A stretch of DNA of 6,915 nucleotides from NCBI GenBank assembly GCA_040880365.1, contig JBBDIO010000071.1, positions 1-6,915 on the forward strand, written 5' to 3'. The notes below the pieces were generated by a model that was not told where the DNA came from, made no database searches, and was given only the letters and a program-made list of their open reading frames with translations. Positions 1 through 6,254 of the stretch are shown here, piece by piece. The first letter of the stretch is position 1. Each line of letters begins with the position of its first letter. The DNA comes from JBBDIO01 sp040880365. Its GTDB lineage: Bacteria > Chloroflexota > Anaerolineae > Caldilineales > Caldilineaceae. A program made the position numbers and the translations under genes.

Positions 1-908
1 CGCGCAAAAAATTCTACCGTGACCGATTGCCCATACAGATTGCCGTCATTGCCCACAGGCGGAAAATCCAGCAGATGAGTCTCAAAACGCCGCTGCACGC
101 CATCCACCGTAGGGCGCACGCCCAGGTTGGTCACACTCCAATAGGGGTGCTGCGTGCCGGGTAGCGTGCCGTCTGCCAGTTGCGTGCCGTCTGCCTGTGT
201 GGTGCCGGGTTGAGTCACCCATGTGCGCGTGGCATAGACGCCATCGGCAGGCCACAGCTTGGCCTCTGCCAGCTGCAAATTGGCCGTGGGCGTGCCCAGC
301 AGTCGCCCCCGCCTATCGCCTTCGACCACGGTGCCGGTGGCGTGATACGGTCGTCCTAGCAGAGTGTGGGCCGCAGTCACATCGCCCTCACGCAAAAAGG
401 TGCGGATCACACTGCTGCGCACGGCATGACCTTGCCATTCGATTGGCTCCAGCACATGCACGCTGTAATCCAACGTCTGTCCCAGCTCGCGCAGCCGGTC
501 CAGCGTGCCCTCGCGGTTGCGCCCCAGCGCAAAATCCGGTCCTACCACCAGCCCCGCCAGATTCAGATGCGCTTTGAGCAGTTCTACAAAAACTTGCGCC
601 GATAGCGCGGCAATCTCCAGATTAAACGGCTGGATAATGCCAAAGTCGATGCTCAATTGTTCGCCCAACACCAAACGTTCTGCGGGTGTAGTGAGCAAGT
701 GATGGGCAATCTGGGGACGCAGGACTGTCAGCGGGTGGGGATCAAAGGTAAGCAGAGCAGTCTGGGCCACCGGGGTATGTTGGTCGGCGACCGCGCGCAA
801 TTGCCCTAGCAGGGCGGCGTGCCCCCGGTGCATACCGTCGAAATTGCCCAGGGTGAGATAGGTGGGGTGTGATAACGCGGCGGTGCGAACATCCACAATG
901 CGCTGCAT
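1..908 (-). CDS. ribF: Bifunctional riboflavin kinase / FAD synthetase, 3' end outside the window
   Basis: RibF phosphorylates riboflavin to FMN and adenylylates FMN to FAD in the cytoplasm. The frame reads from ATG at 908 and is still open at base 1, giving 302 complete codons. The N-terminal FAD synthetase (nucleotidyltransferase) half shows GNFDGMHRGH (residues 21-30), TFDPHP (54-59), GPDFALGRNREG (123-134) and SSVIR (165-169). The riboflavin kinase half shows GTVVEG (192-197), the GTPTANL flavin/ATP site (205-211), GVYA (223-226), NLGVRPT (261-267) and the expected catalytic glutamate in RRFETHLLDF (E276). The start lies 2 nt after the truB stop; a GGGGAG Shine-Dalgarno-like run sits at 920-925 inside truB, 11 nt upstream, so coupling to truB is likely. 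Oddity: about 20 extra low-complexity residues (roughly 233-254) sit in a kinase-domain loop and contain a DNA-level repeat. Only a short C-terminal segment should be missing. Identity is secure from motifs and position. Confidence 0.96.
   Translation of the reverse strand, partial: MQRIVDVRTAALSHPTYLTLGNFDGMHRGHAALLGQLRAVADQHTPVAQTALLTFDPHPLTVLRPQIAHHLLTTPAERLVLGEQLSIDFGIIQPFNLEIAALSAQVFVELLKAHLNLAGLVVGPDFALGRNREGTLDRLRELGQTLDYSVHVLEPIEWQGHAVRSSVIRTFLREGDVTAAHTLLGRPYHATGTVVEGDRRGRLLGTPTANLQLAEAKLWPADGVYATRTWVTQPGTTQADGTQLADGTLPGTQHPYWSVTNLGVRPTVDGVQRRFETHLLDFPPVGNDGNLYGQSVTVEFFA
154..210. repeat. Compound short repeat inside ribF (in-frame insertion)
   Basis: The 14-mer gcgtgccgtctgcc occurs at 164-177 and again at 182-195 (period 18), flanked by gtgccgggt at 154-162 and 202-210. 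On the minus strand this reads as the Gly/Thr/Asp/Ala-rich segment PGTTQADGTQLADGTLPGT. It lies between GVYATRTWV and HPYWSVTNLG, where family members usually have a short hairpin loop. The length is a multiple of three, so the reading frame is kept. Confidence 0.85.
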
Positions 909-910
909 AC

Positions 911-1918
911 TCAGACAGTCTCCCCATCCACAACCAGCCATTTTTCGGCTTTCCACACCGCCGCGTGGACAGAATCGCCCGCTACCCGGCGGATAATACC
1001 CAGCAAGCGCCCGGTCGGATTGCAGGCTTGCATGAGAACCGGCCCTTCAATTTTGGGTGCATCAATTCCCGGTTCGCCCACGTTCGGCATCGTCAATTCT
1101 ACATGTTGCCCGAACCCAAAGCGCCGGGCCTGCTCATCATCCACAATGCAGGCAGGTAAATCCAGCGCGGTGCCCAACGGCAAAAGCAGATCGCCCAGGC
1201 TTTGCGCCGAGGCCGCGGCTTCGATTATATCTGGCGTATGGGCCTGGGCCGATGTAAATGCGCCCGCCGCGGTGCGCCGCAGTCTTCCCAGATGCGCGGG
1301 CACCCCCAACGCCATGCCCAGATCGTAGGCCAAGCTGCGAATATAGGTGCCCGCCGAACAGCGCACGCGCAACACCAGCCGATCCGGTGCGATAATTTCG
1401 ACCAGTTCCAGCGCATGAAACGTGACCGTGCGCGTGGCCAACTCTACACTCTCTCCCCGGCGCGCCTTGCGATAGGCGGTTTCGCCATCCTGTTTCAAGG
1501 CCGAATAGATGGGCGGCTGTTGTTGAATGGTGCCGCGAAAACGGTCCAGCGCTGTCTCCACTATGGTTGGAGTCAGTGGCGGCAAATCTCCTTGGGCGAC
1601 TACCATGCCGGTCGCGTCATAGGTATCGGTAGACGTGCCTAGCACAATTTCGGCGTCATACGACTTATCGTGCCCCTGGTAATATTCTACCAGACGGGTG
1701 GCAAGCCCCAGACACAACACCAGCACACCGCTCGCCATTGGGTCCAGCGTGCCCGTGTGGCCAATGCGCCGCTGTCCACTCCAGCGGCGCACCCGCTGCA
1801 CCAGATCGTGGCTGGTAGGGAGCCGGATATCGGCCTGGGTGCGGCCCGGCGATACTTCATCCCAGCCGGGCTTGTCGATCACCAGAATGCCGTGAAGATT
1901 GCTACCTTGTTTAGCCAA
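911..1918 (-). CDS. truB: tRNA pseudouridine(55) synthase TruB, TTG start
   Basis: TruB isomerises U55 in the T-loop of tRNAs to pseudouridine. The 335-residue protein has the catalytic motif GHTGTLDPMASG (residues 54-65, catalytic Asp59), TRLVEYYQGHDKSYDAEIVLG (74-94), the QQPPIYSALKQDGETAYRKARRGE block (133-156), RCSAGTYIRSLAYDLG (186-201) and LGRLRRTAAG (210-219). Residues from about 255 to the end fit the PUA-like C-terminal RNA-binding domain. The start is TTG at 1918, chosen because the preceding codon is the nrnA stop in the same frame and the conserved GILVIDKP begins only 9 residues later; the ATG that overlaps the nrnA stop (1921-1923) is in another frame and ends after two codons. 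With no spacer, translation probably depends on ribosomes finishing nrnA. Oddity: between DKP (15-17) and TSHD (35-38) there are 17 residues where the family usually has about 3. Confidence 0.97.
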   Translation of the reverse strand: MAKQGSNLHGILVIDKPGWDEVSPGRTQADIRLPTSHDLVQRVRRWSGQRRIGHTGTLDPMASGVLVLCLGLATRLVEYYQGHDKSYDAEIVLGTSTDTYDATGMVVAQGDLPPLTPTIVETALDRFRGTIQQQPPIYSALKQDGETAYRKARRGESVELATRTVTFHALELVEIIAPDRLVLRVRCSAGTYIRSLAYDLGMALGVPAHLGRLRRTAAGAFTSAQAHTPDIIEAAASAQSLGDLLLPLGTALDLPACIVDDEQARRFGFGQHVELTMPNVGEPGIDAPKIEGPVLMQACNPTGRLLGIIRRVAGDSVHAAVWKAEKWLVVDGETV

Positions 1919-3055
1919 TCATCCAGCCTTTGCCGCTTGTGAATCGGTTGTCTGTGAATCGCCATTCTGTGACGTGTCGGCTGGCGTCGTCGGGGAAACA
2001 GGCGTGGGATTCTGAACGCGCCGCGCTTCTTGCAAAGCCGCCACCACACGCTTGCTTACCTCGTCCAGGCTGCCGGCAATTTTACAACCGCTGGCAAGCG
2101 GATGGCCGCCGCCGCCAAACGCCAACGCGACCTGGGCCACGTCAAAGTCGGGCTTGGCCCGGAAACTACAATCGATCTGAGTCACACCCTTCTCATCCAG
2201 CTTTTCGGTAAAGGCCGCGCTCATGTCGGCATCATCCACCGTGATCAGAAAGCTGCTCAGATCCAGATCGCCATTGGTGTGCCCGGCGGCTTTCAGATGT
2301 TCCCGGCTCACATTGGCCCAGATGACGCCCTCCTGAATTTCGAAGGCAGGCAACACGGCCGCCCAGACCTTGAGCTGGCTCAGGGGGCGGCGGTTGACGG
2401 TGCGCTGGGCAATTTCGGCCAGATTGGCCCCACCCGCCATCAACTGCATGGCCGCGCCCATGACCGCAGGCGTGGTGTTGGTTGTGCGAAAGCCCAGCGT
2501 GTCGGTGACCATGCCGGTCAACAGACATTCGGCAAGCGGACCCGCCAGGGGCACGCCCGCCGCTTCTGCCAGATAGACCAGCATCTCGCACGTTGCGGCA
2601 CATTCGGGCGCAACCCAATTCACTGCGCCAAACCGGGTATTGGTCACATGGTGATCAATAATCACCAGCCGGGCGGCATCGTGCACCGGCGCGTTGTAAA
2701 CGTTGCCCATGCGGTCGCTGCTCGACGCATCCAGCACCACAATCAGATCGAACGCATGTTTTTTCACGCGTTCCCGAAAATCGGCGTGTGAACTGGTCAG
2801 GATCGTGTCTGCGCCCGGCAGCACGGTATGCTCGTGGGGCACGGCATCCTGCAAGGCCAGGGTGGGCGTTTTTCCCAGCGCGCGCAAAAGCCAGCCCATC
2901 CCCAGCACGCTCCCCACCGCGTCGCCGTCGGGGCCGATATGGCTCAGGCAGAGAATATCCTGCCCGGCACGCAGCGCGGCGAGCAGTTCGGCAGGCGGCT
3001 GTGGACTGGGATCGAGCACGGGTACAGGGATCGCGGAAACCGTGGAAACACCCAT
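1919..3055 (-). CDS. nrnA: DHH/DHHA1 phosphoesterase, NrnA-type nanoRNase / pAp phosphatase
   Basis: NrnA-type enzymes degrade 2-5-nt RNA oligomers and remove the 3' phosphate of pAp, using two metal ions. Of 378 residues, the metal-binding DHH domain shows SHIGPDGDAVGS (38-49; His39, Asp43, Asp45), VVLDASSSDRMG (106-117; Asp109), IDHHVTN (133-139; Asp134-His135-His136) and GMVTDTLGFRT (181-191; Asp185). The DHHA1 substrate domain ends with GGGGHPLASG (314-323). All expected metal ligands are present, so the enzyme should be active. The ATG at 3055 is 1 nt after the rbfA stop, with AGGA about 12 nt upstream inside rbfA; the gene stops directly against truB. Residues 346-378 form a Ser/Thr/Gln/Asp-rich tail outside the catalytic fold, with a five-residue repeat. 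Position between rbfA and truB is typical of this family. Exact substrate preference (nanoRNA or pAp) cannot be read from the sequence. Confidence 0.95.
   Translation of the reverse strand: MGVSTVSAIPVPVLDPSPQPPAELLAALRAGQDILCLSHIGPDGDAVGSVLGMGWLLRALGKTPTLALQDAVPHEHTVLPGADTILTSSHADFRERVKKHAFDLIVVLDASSSDRMGNVYNAPVHDAARLVIIDHHVTNTRFGAVNWVAPECAATCEMLVYLAEAAGVPLAGPLAECLLTGMVTDTLGFRTTNTTPAVMGAAMQLMAGGANLAEIAQRTVNRRPLSQLKVWAAVLPAFEIQEGVIWANVSREHLKAAGHTNGDLDLSSFLITVDDADMSAAFTEKLDEKGVTQIDCSFRAKPDFDVAQVALAFGGGGHPLASGCKIAGSLDEVSKRVVAALQEARRVQNPTPVSPTTPADTSQNGDSQTTDSQAAKAG
1938..1976. repeat. 15-bp repeat encoding the NrnA C-terminal pentapeptide tail
   Basis: The core tgtgaatcg occurs at 1938-1946 and 1953-1961, with a degenerate third copy (tgtgacgtg) at 1968-1976, giving a period of 15 bp. 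On the minus strand this encodes TSQNG-DSQTT-DSQAA at the end of NrnA, a polar and probably disordered tail just before the stop codon. Confidence 0.75.
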
Positions 3056-3056
3056 A

Positions 3057-3611
3057 TCAGATTTCGTTCCTGTTTTGTGCGGGAGGCGTCACATCCGCGG
3101 CTTCGTCGCTGTTATCATCGCGCTCTTCATCGTCGATATACTCCATATCATCACCGTCGATGAAATCGTCCGCAAATACAGCGGCGATACCCGGCCCGGT
3201 TGCATCTTGCGCCGTTGCGGGCGCGGTTGCATCTTGTCCAGCCACAGACGCGTCCGGCGGCTCAACACGCCCGGTGGAAATTTGGCGCAAGAGCGATTCG
3301 ACCCGCGCCGCGCGTTCGGGCGTGTCGTCATAATAAAACAGGAGTTCGGGCACCGAGCGCAGCGTGCAGCGCGTGGCAATCTGTCGGCGCAAAAACGGCG
3401 TGGCATGGCGCAGCCCCTTGAGCACCTGTTCTTTGGTCACTTCCTCGTTGTCGTGGCTCACATAGACCTTCACATTGCGCAGATCCCGGCTCACCACCAC
3501 ACTGGTCACCTGCACCAACAAGAGACGGGGATCCGTGAGTTCGCTCCCGACCATAATACTCAATTCTTCGAAGAGTAACTCGGAGACCCGTTGCTGACGA
3601 ATCGTCGGCAT
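3057..3611 (-). CDS. rbfA: 30S ribosome-binding factor RbfA with long acidic C-terminal tail
   Basis: RbfA is a single KH-like-domain protein that binds the immature 30S subunit and assists 16S rRNA 5'-end maturation. Residues 1-112 carry the domain: the opening RQQRVSELLFEELSIMV, then ELTDPRLLLVQVTSVVVSRD, NVKVYVSHDNEE, LRHATPFLRRQIATRCTLRSVPELLFYYDD and ERAARVESLLRQI. The start is ATG at 3611 (184 residues), because AAGAGGTG at 3618-3625 lies 6 nt upstream; the GTG at 3620 is part of that Shine-Dalgarno and is unlikely to be used. The stop is 1 nt before nrnA. Oddity: family members are usually about 115-135 residues, whereas this one adds about 72 residues (113-184). These comprise an Ala/Thr/Gly/Pro stretch with a nine-residue repeat (QDATAPATA/QDATGPG), then a strongly acidic segment (148-170: DDFIDGDDMEYIDDEERDD and on). 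No domain is recognised in the tail. Confidence 0.95.
   Translation of the reverse strand: MPTIRQQRVSELLFEELSIMVGSELTDPRLLLVQVTSVVVSRDLRNVKVYVSHDNEEVTKEQVLKGLRHATPFLRRQIATRCTLRSVPELLFYYDDTPERAARVESLLRQISTGRVEPPDASVAGQDATAPATAQDATGPGIAAVFADDFIDGDDMEYIDDEERDDNSDEAADVTPPAQNRNEI
3197..3236. repeat. 27-bp-period repeat in the RbfA tail
   Basis: The 13-mer cggttgcatcttg occurs at 3197-3209 and 3224-3236. The period of 27 bp keeps the frame and makes the protein repeat QDAT-APATA-QDAT-GPG in the linker between the RbfA core and its acidic end. Confidence 0.8.
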
Positions 3612-3627
3612 AATAAGCACCTCTTAT
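3612..3627 (-). promoter_or_regulatory. rbfA ribosome binding site, in the loop of a small hairpin
   Basis: On the minus strand AAGAGGTG (3625-3618) precedes the rbfA ATG by 6 nt and decides that start over GTG 3620. The AGGTG core is flanked by ATAAG (3627-3623) and CTTAT (3617-3613), which can pair as a weak 5-bp stem with the Shine-Dalgarno as its loop. The stem is all A-U except one pair, so it would present rather than hide the site. Confidence 0.7.
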
Positions 3628-3633
3628 AGAGTC

Positions 3634-3665
3634 AAGGAGCCGGGTTTTCTCAAACCCGGCTCCTT
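3634..3665 (-). terminator. Perfect 14-bp stem-loop in the infB-rbfA spacer (terminator-, attenuator- or processing-like)
   Basis: aaggagccgggttt (3634-3647) pairs without mismatch with aaacccggctcctt (3652-3665), leaving a 4-nt loop. It begins 35 nt after the infB stop and ends 8 nt before the rbfA Shine-Dalgarno. On the minus strand the stem is followed by only TT and then GACTC, so the U-tract is poor and full termination is doubtful. It may be a partial terminator, an RNase cleavage or stabilising structure, or an element insulating rbfA translation. The inverted repeat is certain; the role is inferred. Confidence 0.5.
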
Positions 3666-3700
3666 TGGGTACACATAACTTATACACATTCCAGCCGCGT

Positions 3701-5659
3701 CTAGCGCGTGCGTCGTCGCTCGTAGAATTCGATGATATCGCCCTCTTGCAGTTTGTCATCACCCTGCGCCAGTTTGATACCGCATTCGAAGCCCGAACGT
3801 ACCTCGCTCACATCTTCGGTGAAGCGGCGCAGCGTTTCCACACGGGTCATGGGCACAATTTCTTCGCCCTTGCGCATGGCACGCGCCATCCCATTGCGTT
3901 TCACAGTCCCTTCCTGCACCATACAACCGGCAATCATGCCCCGGCGCAGCTTGAAGAGGGCCAATACTTCGGCCTGCCCGATCTTGAAATCTTCGTAGAT
4001 CGGTTCCAACATGCCGGTCAACGCCAGTTCAATATCTTCGATCATCTTGTAGATGATCGCGTAGTGGCGAATTTCCACGCCCGATGTTTCGGCGCGCACG
4101 GCAGCCGATTTATCGACGCCCACGCTAAACCCGATAATGATGGCGTCGCTGGCTTCTGCCAGCATCACATCCGATTCGGAAATGTCGCCAATCGCAGCCT
4201 GCAAGATCTTGATGGTCACTTCTTCATTGCCCAGATCCTGCAAACTCGCCATAACCGGCTCCAGCGTGCCCTGCATATCGGCGCGCACAATCAGATTGAG
4301 CACCTTGTTGCCGCTGGTTTCAAAATTGGCGAACAAATCTTCCAACGAAACGCGCGGCCGTTCCGCAGCCTGCCCGGCGCGATCTACATCGTCCTGGCGT
4401 TCGCCCGCGAGTTGCTTGGCTTCGCGCTCGTTCTTCATGACGGTGAAGACATCACCGGCCTTGGGCACCTCTTGCAAGCCCAGGATCACGATCGGCGAAC
4501 TGGGGCCTGCCGTCTTGATGATTTGCCCATCGGGTGCAAACATAGCCTTGATGCGGCCCCATGTATTGCCCACCAACATGGCATCGCCCTGTTTCAGCGT
4601 GCCATTCTGCACCAACAGCGTGGCAGTGACCCCGCGATACTTGTCCAGTTCCGACTCGATGACCGTGCCGATACACTTCCCATTGGGGTTGGCGCGAAAT
4701 TCTTCCACTTCGGCCAGCAGCAGGATGTTTTCCAGCAGGTCGTCGATGCCCAGATTGTTGAGTGCGCTCAACTCCACCACAATCGTGCTGCCGCCCCACT
4801 GTTCGGGCTGGAGATCCAGATTGGAAAGCTCCTCCATCACACGCTGGGGATTGGCATTGGCCTTGTCGATCTTGTTGAGCGCGACGATGATATGCACCCC
4901 GGCGGCTTTGGCGTGGTTAATCGCCTCGCGCGTCTGCGGCATCACCCCGTCATCGGCGGCAACCACCAACACCACGATATCGGTCACCTGGGCGCCACGC
5001 GAACGCATGGCAGTGAACGCCTCATGGCCCGGTGTATCGAGGAACGTAATCTTCTTGCCGTTGACCGTCACCTGATAGGCGCCGGTGCGCTGGGTAATGC
5101 CGCCCGCTTCGCCTTCGGCCACGTTGGTATTGCGGATGCGGTCCAACAGCGTGGTCTTGCCGTGATCCACATGGCCCAACACCGCCACCACCGGCGGACG
5201 AATCTGCATGTCTTCGGTGCGCTCTTCGCTGCGCACGCGCTGGATCATCGTTTGCGTAGGCAGCGCTTCTTCGGCCGCGGCTTCCTCATCGGCGTCGGCG
5301 TCGGATTCCTCGGTTTCGGGCCATTTCACAGCAATGCCCAATTCCTCACCCAAAATCACTGCCGTATCGTGATCGATGCTGTGGGTGATGGGCGCCATGA
5401 TGCCATATTGCATCAGAACCTTGATCAGATCGATGGGACTGCGGTCCATCAGCTTGGCAAGATCGCGCACCGTGATGTGTTCTTCAACAATCACCATGTC
5501 AACCGGCTCCGCAACTGCGGCAGGCTTGGCCTCGCCGCGTCCCGGCTTGTGACCGTTGACCGCGCCGCCCTTTTTTCCCCGCGCGCGCGCCTTTTCACCG
5601 CTGTCGTTCCCGTCCATCTCGGTCTTGAAATCGCGTACGTTTGTTTTGCTCTTTGCCAT
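3701..5659 (-). CDS. infB: Translation initiation factor IF-2
   Basis: IF2 is the GTPase that places fMet-tRNA on the 30S subunit and promotes 50S joining. The 652-residue protein has a basic, low-complexity N-terminus (1-50), an IF2_N module (about 54-110), an acidic linker (115-132), then the G domain: G1 GHVDHGKT (162-169), switch I GGITQRTGAYQV (186-197), G3 DTPGHEAF (208-215), G4 NKID (262-265) and G5 SAL (298-300). Domain 2 begins near 325; domain 3 (VSLEDLFANF through IIGFSVG) and the C-terminal initiator-tRNA-binding domain (FECGIKLAQ near the end) follow. Length is at the short end for bacteria, mostly because the N-terminal region is brief. ATG at 5659 is preceded by AAAAAGGGG with 8 nt spacing, and an in-frame stop lies shortly upstream with no other start between. 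The arginine-threonine pair in switch I replaces the usual His-Ile. Unusually, infB is 794 bp from ylxR rather than adjacent. Confidence 0.98.
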   Translation of the reverse strand: MAKSKTNVRDFKTEMDGNDSGEKARARGKKGGAVNGHKPGRGEAKPAAVAEPVDMVIVEEHITVRDLAKLMDRSPIDLIKVLMQYGIMAPITHSIDHDTAVILGEELGIAVKWPETEESDADADEEAAAEEALPTQTMIQRVRSEERTEDMQIRPPVVAVLGHVDHGKTTLLDRIRNTNVAEGEAGGITQRTGAYQVTVNGKKITFLDTPGHEAFTAMRSRGAQVTDIVVLVVAADDGVMPQTREAINHAKAAGVHIIVALNKIDKANANPQRVMEELSNLDLQPEQWGGSTIVVELSALNNLGIDDLLENILLLAEVEEFRANPNGKCIGTVIESELDKYRGVTATLLVQNGTLKQGDAMLVGNTWGRIKAMFAPDGQIIKTAGPSSPIVILGLQEVPKAGDVFTVMKNEREAKQLAGERQDDVDRAGQAAERPRVSLEDLFANFETSGNKVLNLIVRADMQGTLEPVMASLQDLGNEEVTIKILQAAIGDISESDVMLAEASDAIIIGFSVGVDKSAAVRAETSGVEIRHYAIIYKMIEDIELALTGMLEPIYEDFKIGQAEVLALFKLRRGMIAGCMVQEGTVKRNGMARAMRKGEEIVPMTRVETLRRFTEDVSEVRSGFECGIKLAQGDDKLQEGDIIEFYERRRTR

Positions 5660-5737
5660 ATGTAAAACCCCTTTTTCTTGAGCAGTTCATTGCTACCGCG
5701 CACGGGACAATCGCCATTCGGCGGCCGCGCCCCCATG

Positions 5738-5759
5738 AAATATTACAGAAATATCACAG
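5738..5759. repeat. 11-bp AT-rich direct repeat upstream of infB
   Basis: aaatattacag (5738-5748) is followed directly by aaatatcacag (5749-5759), 10 of 11 bases identical. On the minus strand each copy gives a -10-like hexamer (GATATT at 5755-5750, TGTAAT at 5747-5742) about 80-95 nt upstream of the infB start, but neither has a good -35. It is the most AT-rich island close to infB. Confidence 0.6.
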
Positions 5760-5781
5760 GACTCATGCGCACAGAAATCCA

Positions 5782-5798
5782 ACCTGCACATTGCAGGT
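5782..5798. promoter_or_regulatory. 17-bp perfect dyad, possible operator upstream of infB
   Basis: acctgca (5782-5788) and tgcaggt (5792-5798) are exact inverted copies separated by 3 bp. On the minus strand the dyad starts 12 nt after a perfect -35 hexamer TTGACA (5816-5811), so a protein bound here would overlap the -10 region of a promoter using it. The -10 itself is poor (CAATGT at 17 nt spacing, TGCAAT at 15). It could also be a short RNA hairpin. The symmetry is seen directly; operator function is inferred. Confidence 0.3.
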
Positions 5799-5846
5799 GG
5801 CTTTGATACTTGTCAATCGGGCATGGCTCGTGCTGCCGACCGCGAC

Positions 5847-5873
5847 CAGAGTCGGGTCATCAGAGTCGGGTCA
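5847..5873. repeat. 14-bp-period tandem duplication in the spacer
   Basis: cagagtcgggtca occurs at 5847-5859 and 5861-5873, separated by one base. The two 13-mers are identical. No coding or regulatory reading is apparent. Confidence 0.75.
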
Positions 5874-5888
5874 GTGGCGCGCCATGCG

Positions 5889-5912
5889 TCCATCTATTCA
5901 TCCATCTATTCG
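5889..5912. repeat. 12-bp tandem duplication in the spacer
   Basis: tccatctattca (5889-5900) is followed directly by tccatctattcg (5901-5912), with 11 of 12 bases identical. Confidence 0.75.
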
Positions 5913-6179
5913 ACTGTTACGTTTGTGCTCGCGGGTGAACTGTCGGCTGCCAGAGGGCAAAATTGGGCAAGGGGGTGGAAAGCGCAAAAGACCGGAGAGA
6001 AAATCGGGGTCGAGCGCACTGCGTCGCTACATGCAATGCCTCCTGCCAGATTCCGTCTCATTTCTGCCACTACCCAATCCCACATCCGTGCGCCGTGCGC
6101 CGTTCTGCCCAGCACGCAATTCATCGCCGTGAATATCGCCGAAACAACGACCTACTGCGCCATCGCCCCAGCCTCTACG

Positions 6180-6222
6180 GCTACAAGTCGCCATGACTCG
6201 GCCGGATCAATTCCGGTGTAGC
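6180..6222 (-). other. Compact three-way-junction RNA fold in the infB leader region (candidate)
   Basis: On the minus strand GCTACA (6222-6217) pairs with TGTAGC (6185-6180), six pairs. It encloses two hairpins: CCGGA/TCCGG (6216-6212 with 6206-6202, 5-nt loop) and AGTC/GACT (6198-6195 with 6189-6186, 5-nt loop). The helices abut except for a 3-nt CCG linker, so nearly every base of the 43 nt is accounted for. It does not match the core motifs of tRNA, hammerhead or any riboswitch I recognise. It may be a chance fold. Confidence 0.25.
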
Positions 6223-6254
6223 ATTCGCTGATTGAGTGTTCATCTTAATCATCC

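Noticed and set aside
2030..2791. Plus-strand 253-codon frame and other long frames opposite nrnA, truB and rbfA
   Set aside because: All are antisense to genes with clear family motifs, have no ribosome binding sites of note and show no recognisable protein family.
3612..3620. GTG at 3620 as the rbfA start (three residues longer)
   Set aside because: The GTG overlaps the AGGTG Shine-Dalgarno that is ideally spaced for ATG 3611, and the family begins near MPTIRQQRV.
3665..5665. Plus-strand 666-codon open frame covering infB antisense
   Set aside because: It lies wholly opposite the well-supported infB gene, is histidine-rich without any domain motif, and is explained by infB codon composition.
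5906..6124. Minus-strand 72-codon frame in the gap
   Set aside because: Starts without a Shine-Dalgarno, has no motif, and its composition does not resemble the neighbouring genes.
5641..6221. Plus-strand frames of 163 and 132 codons in the ylxR-infB gap
   Set aside because: No family resemblance; the two frames overlap each other in different registers, the first begins inside the infB start region, and both run through the short duplications. No convincing ribosome binding site.
6180..6222. tRNA or tRNA-like gene
   Set aside because: The outer stem and a CCGGA/TCCGG arm look superficially like acceptor and T arms, but there is no anticodon arm, the loop lacks the T-loop motif and the length is only 43 nt.
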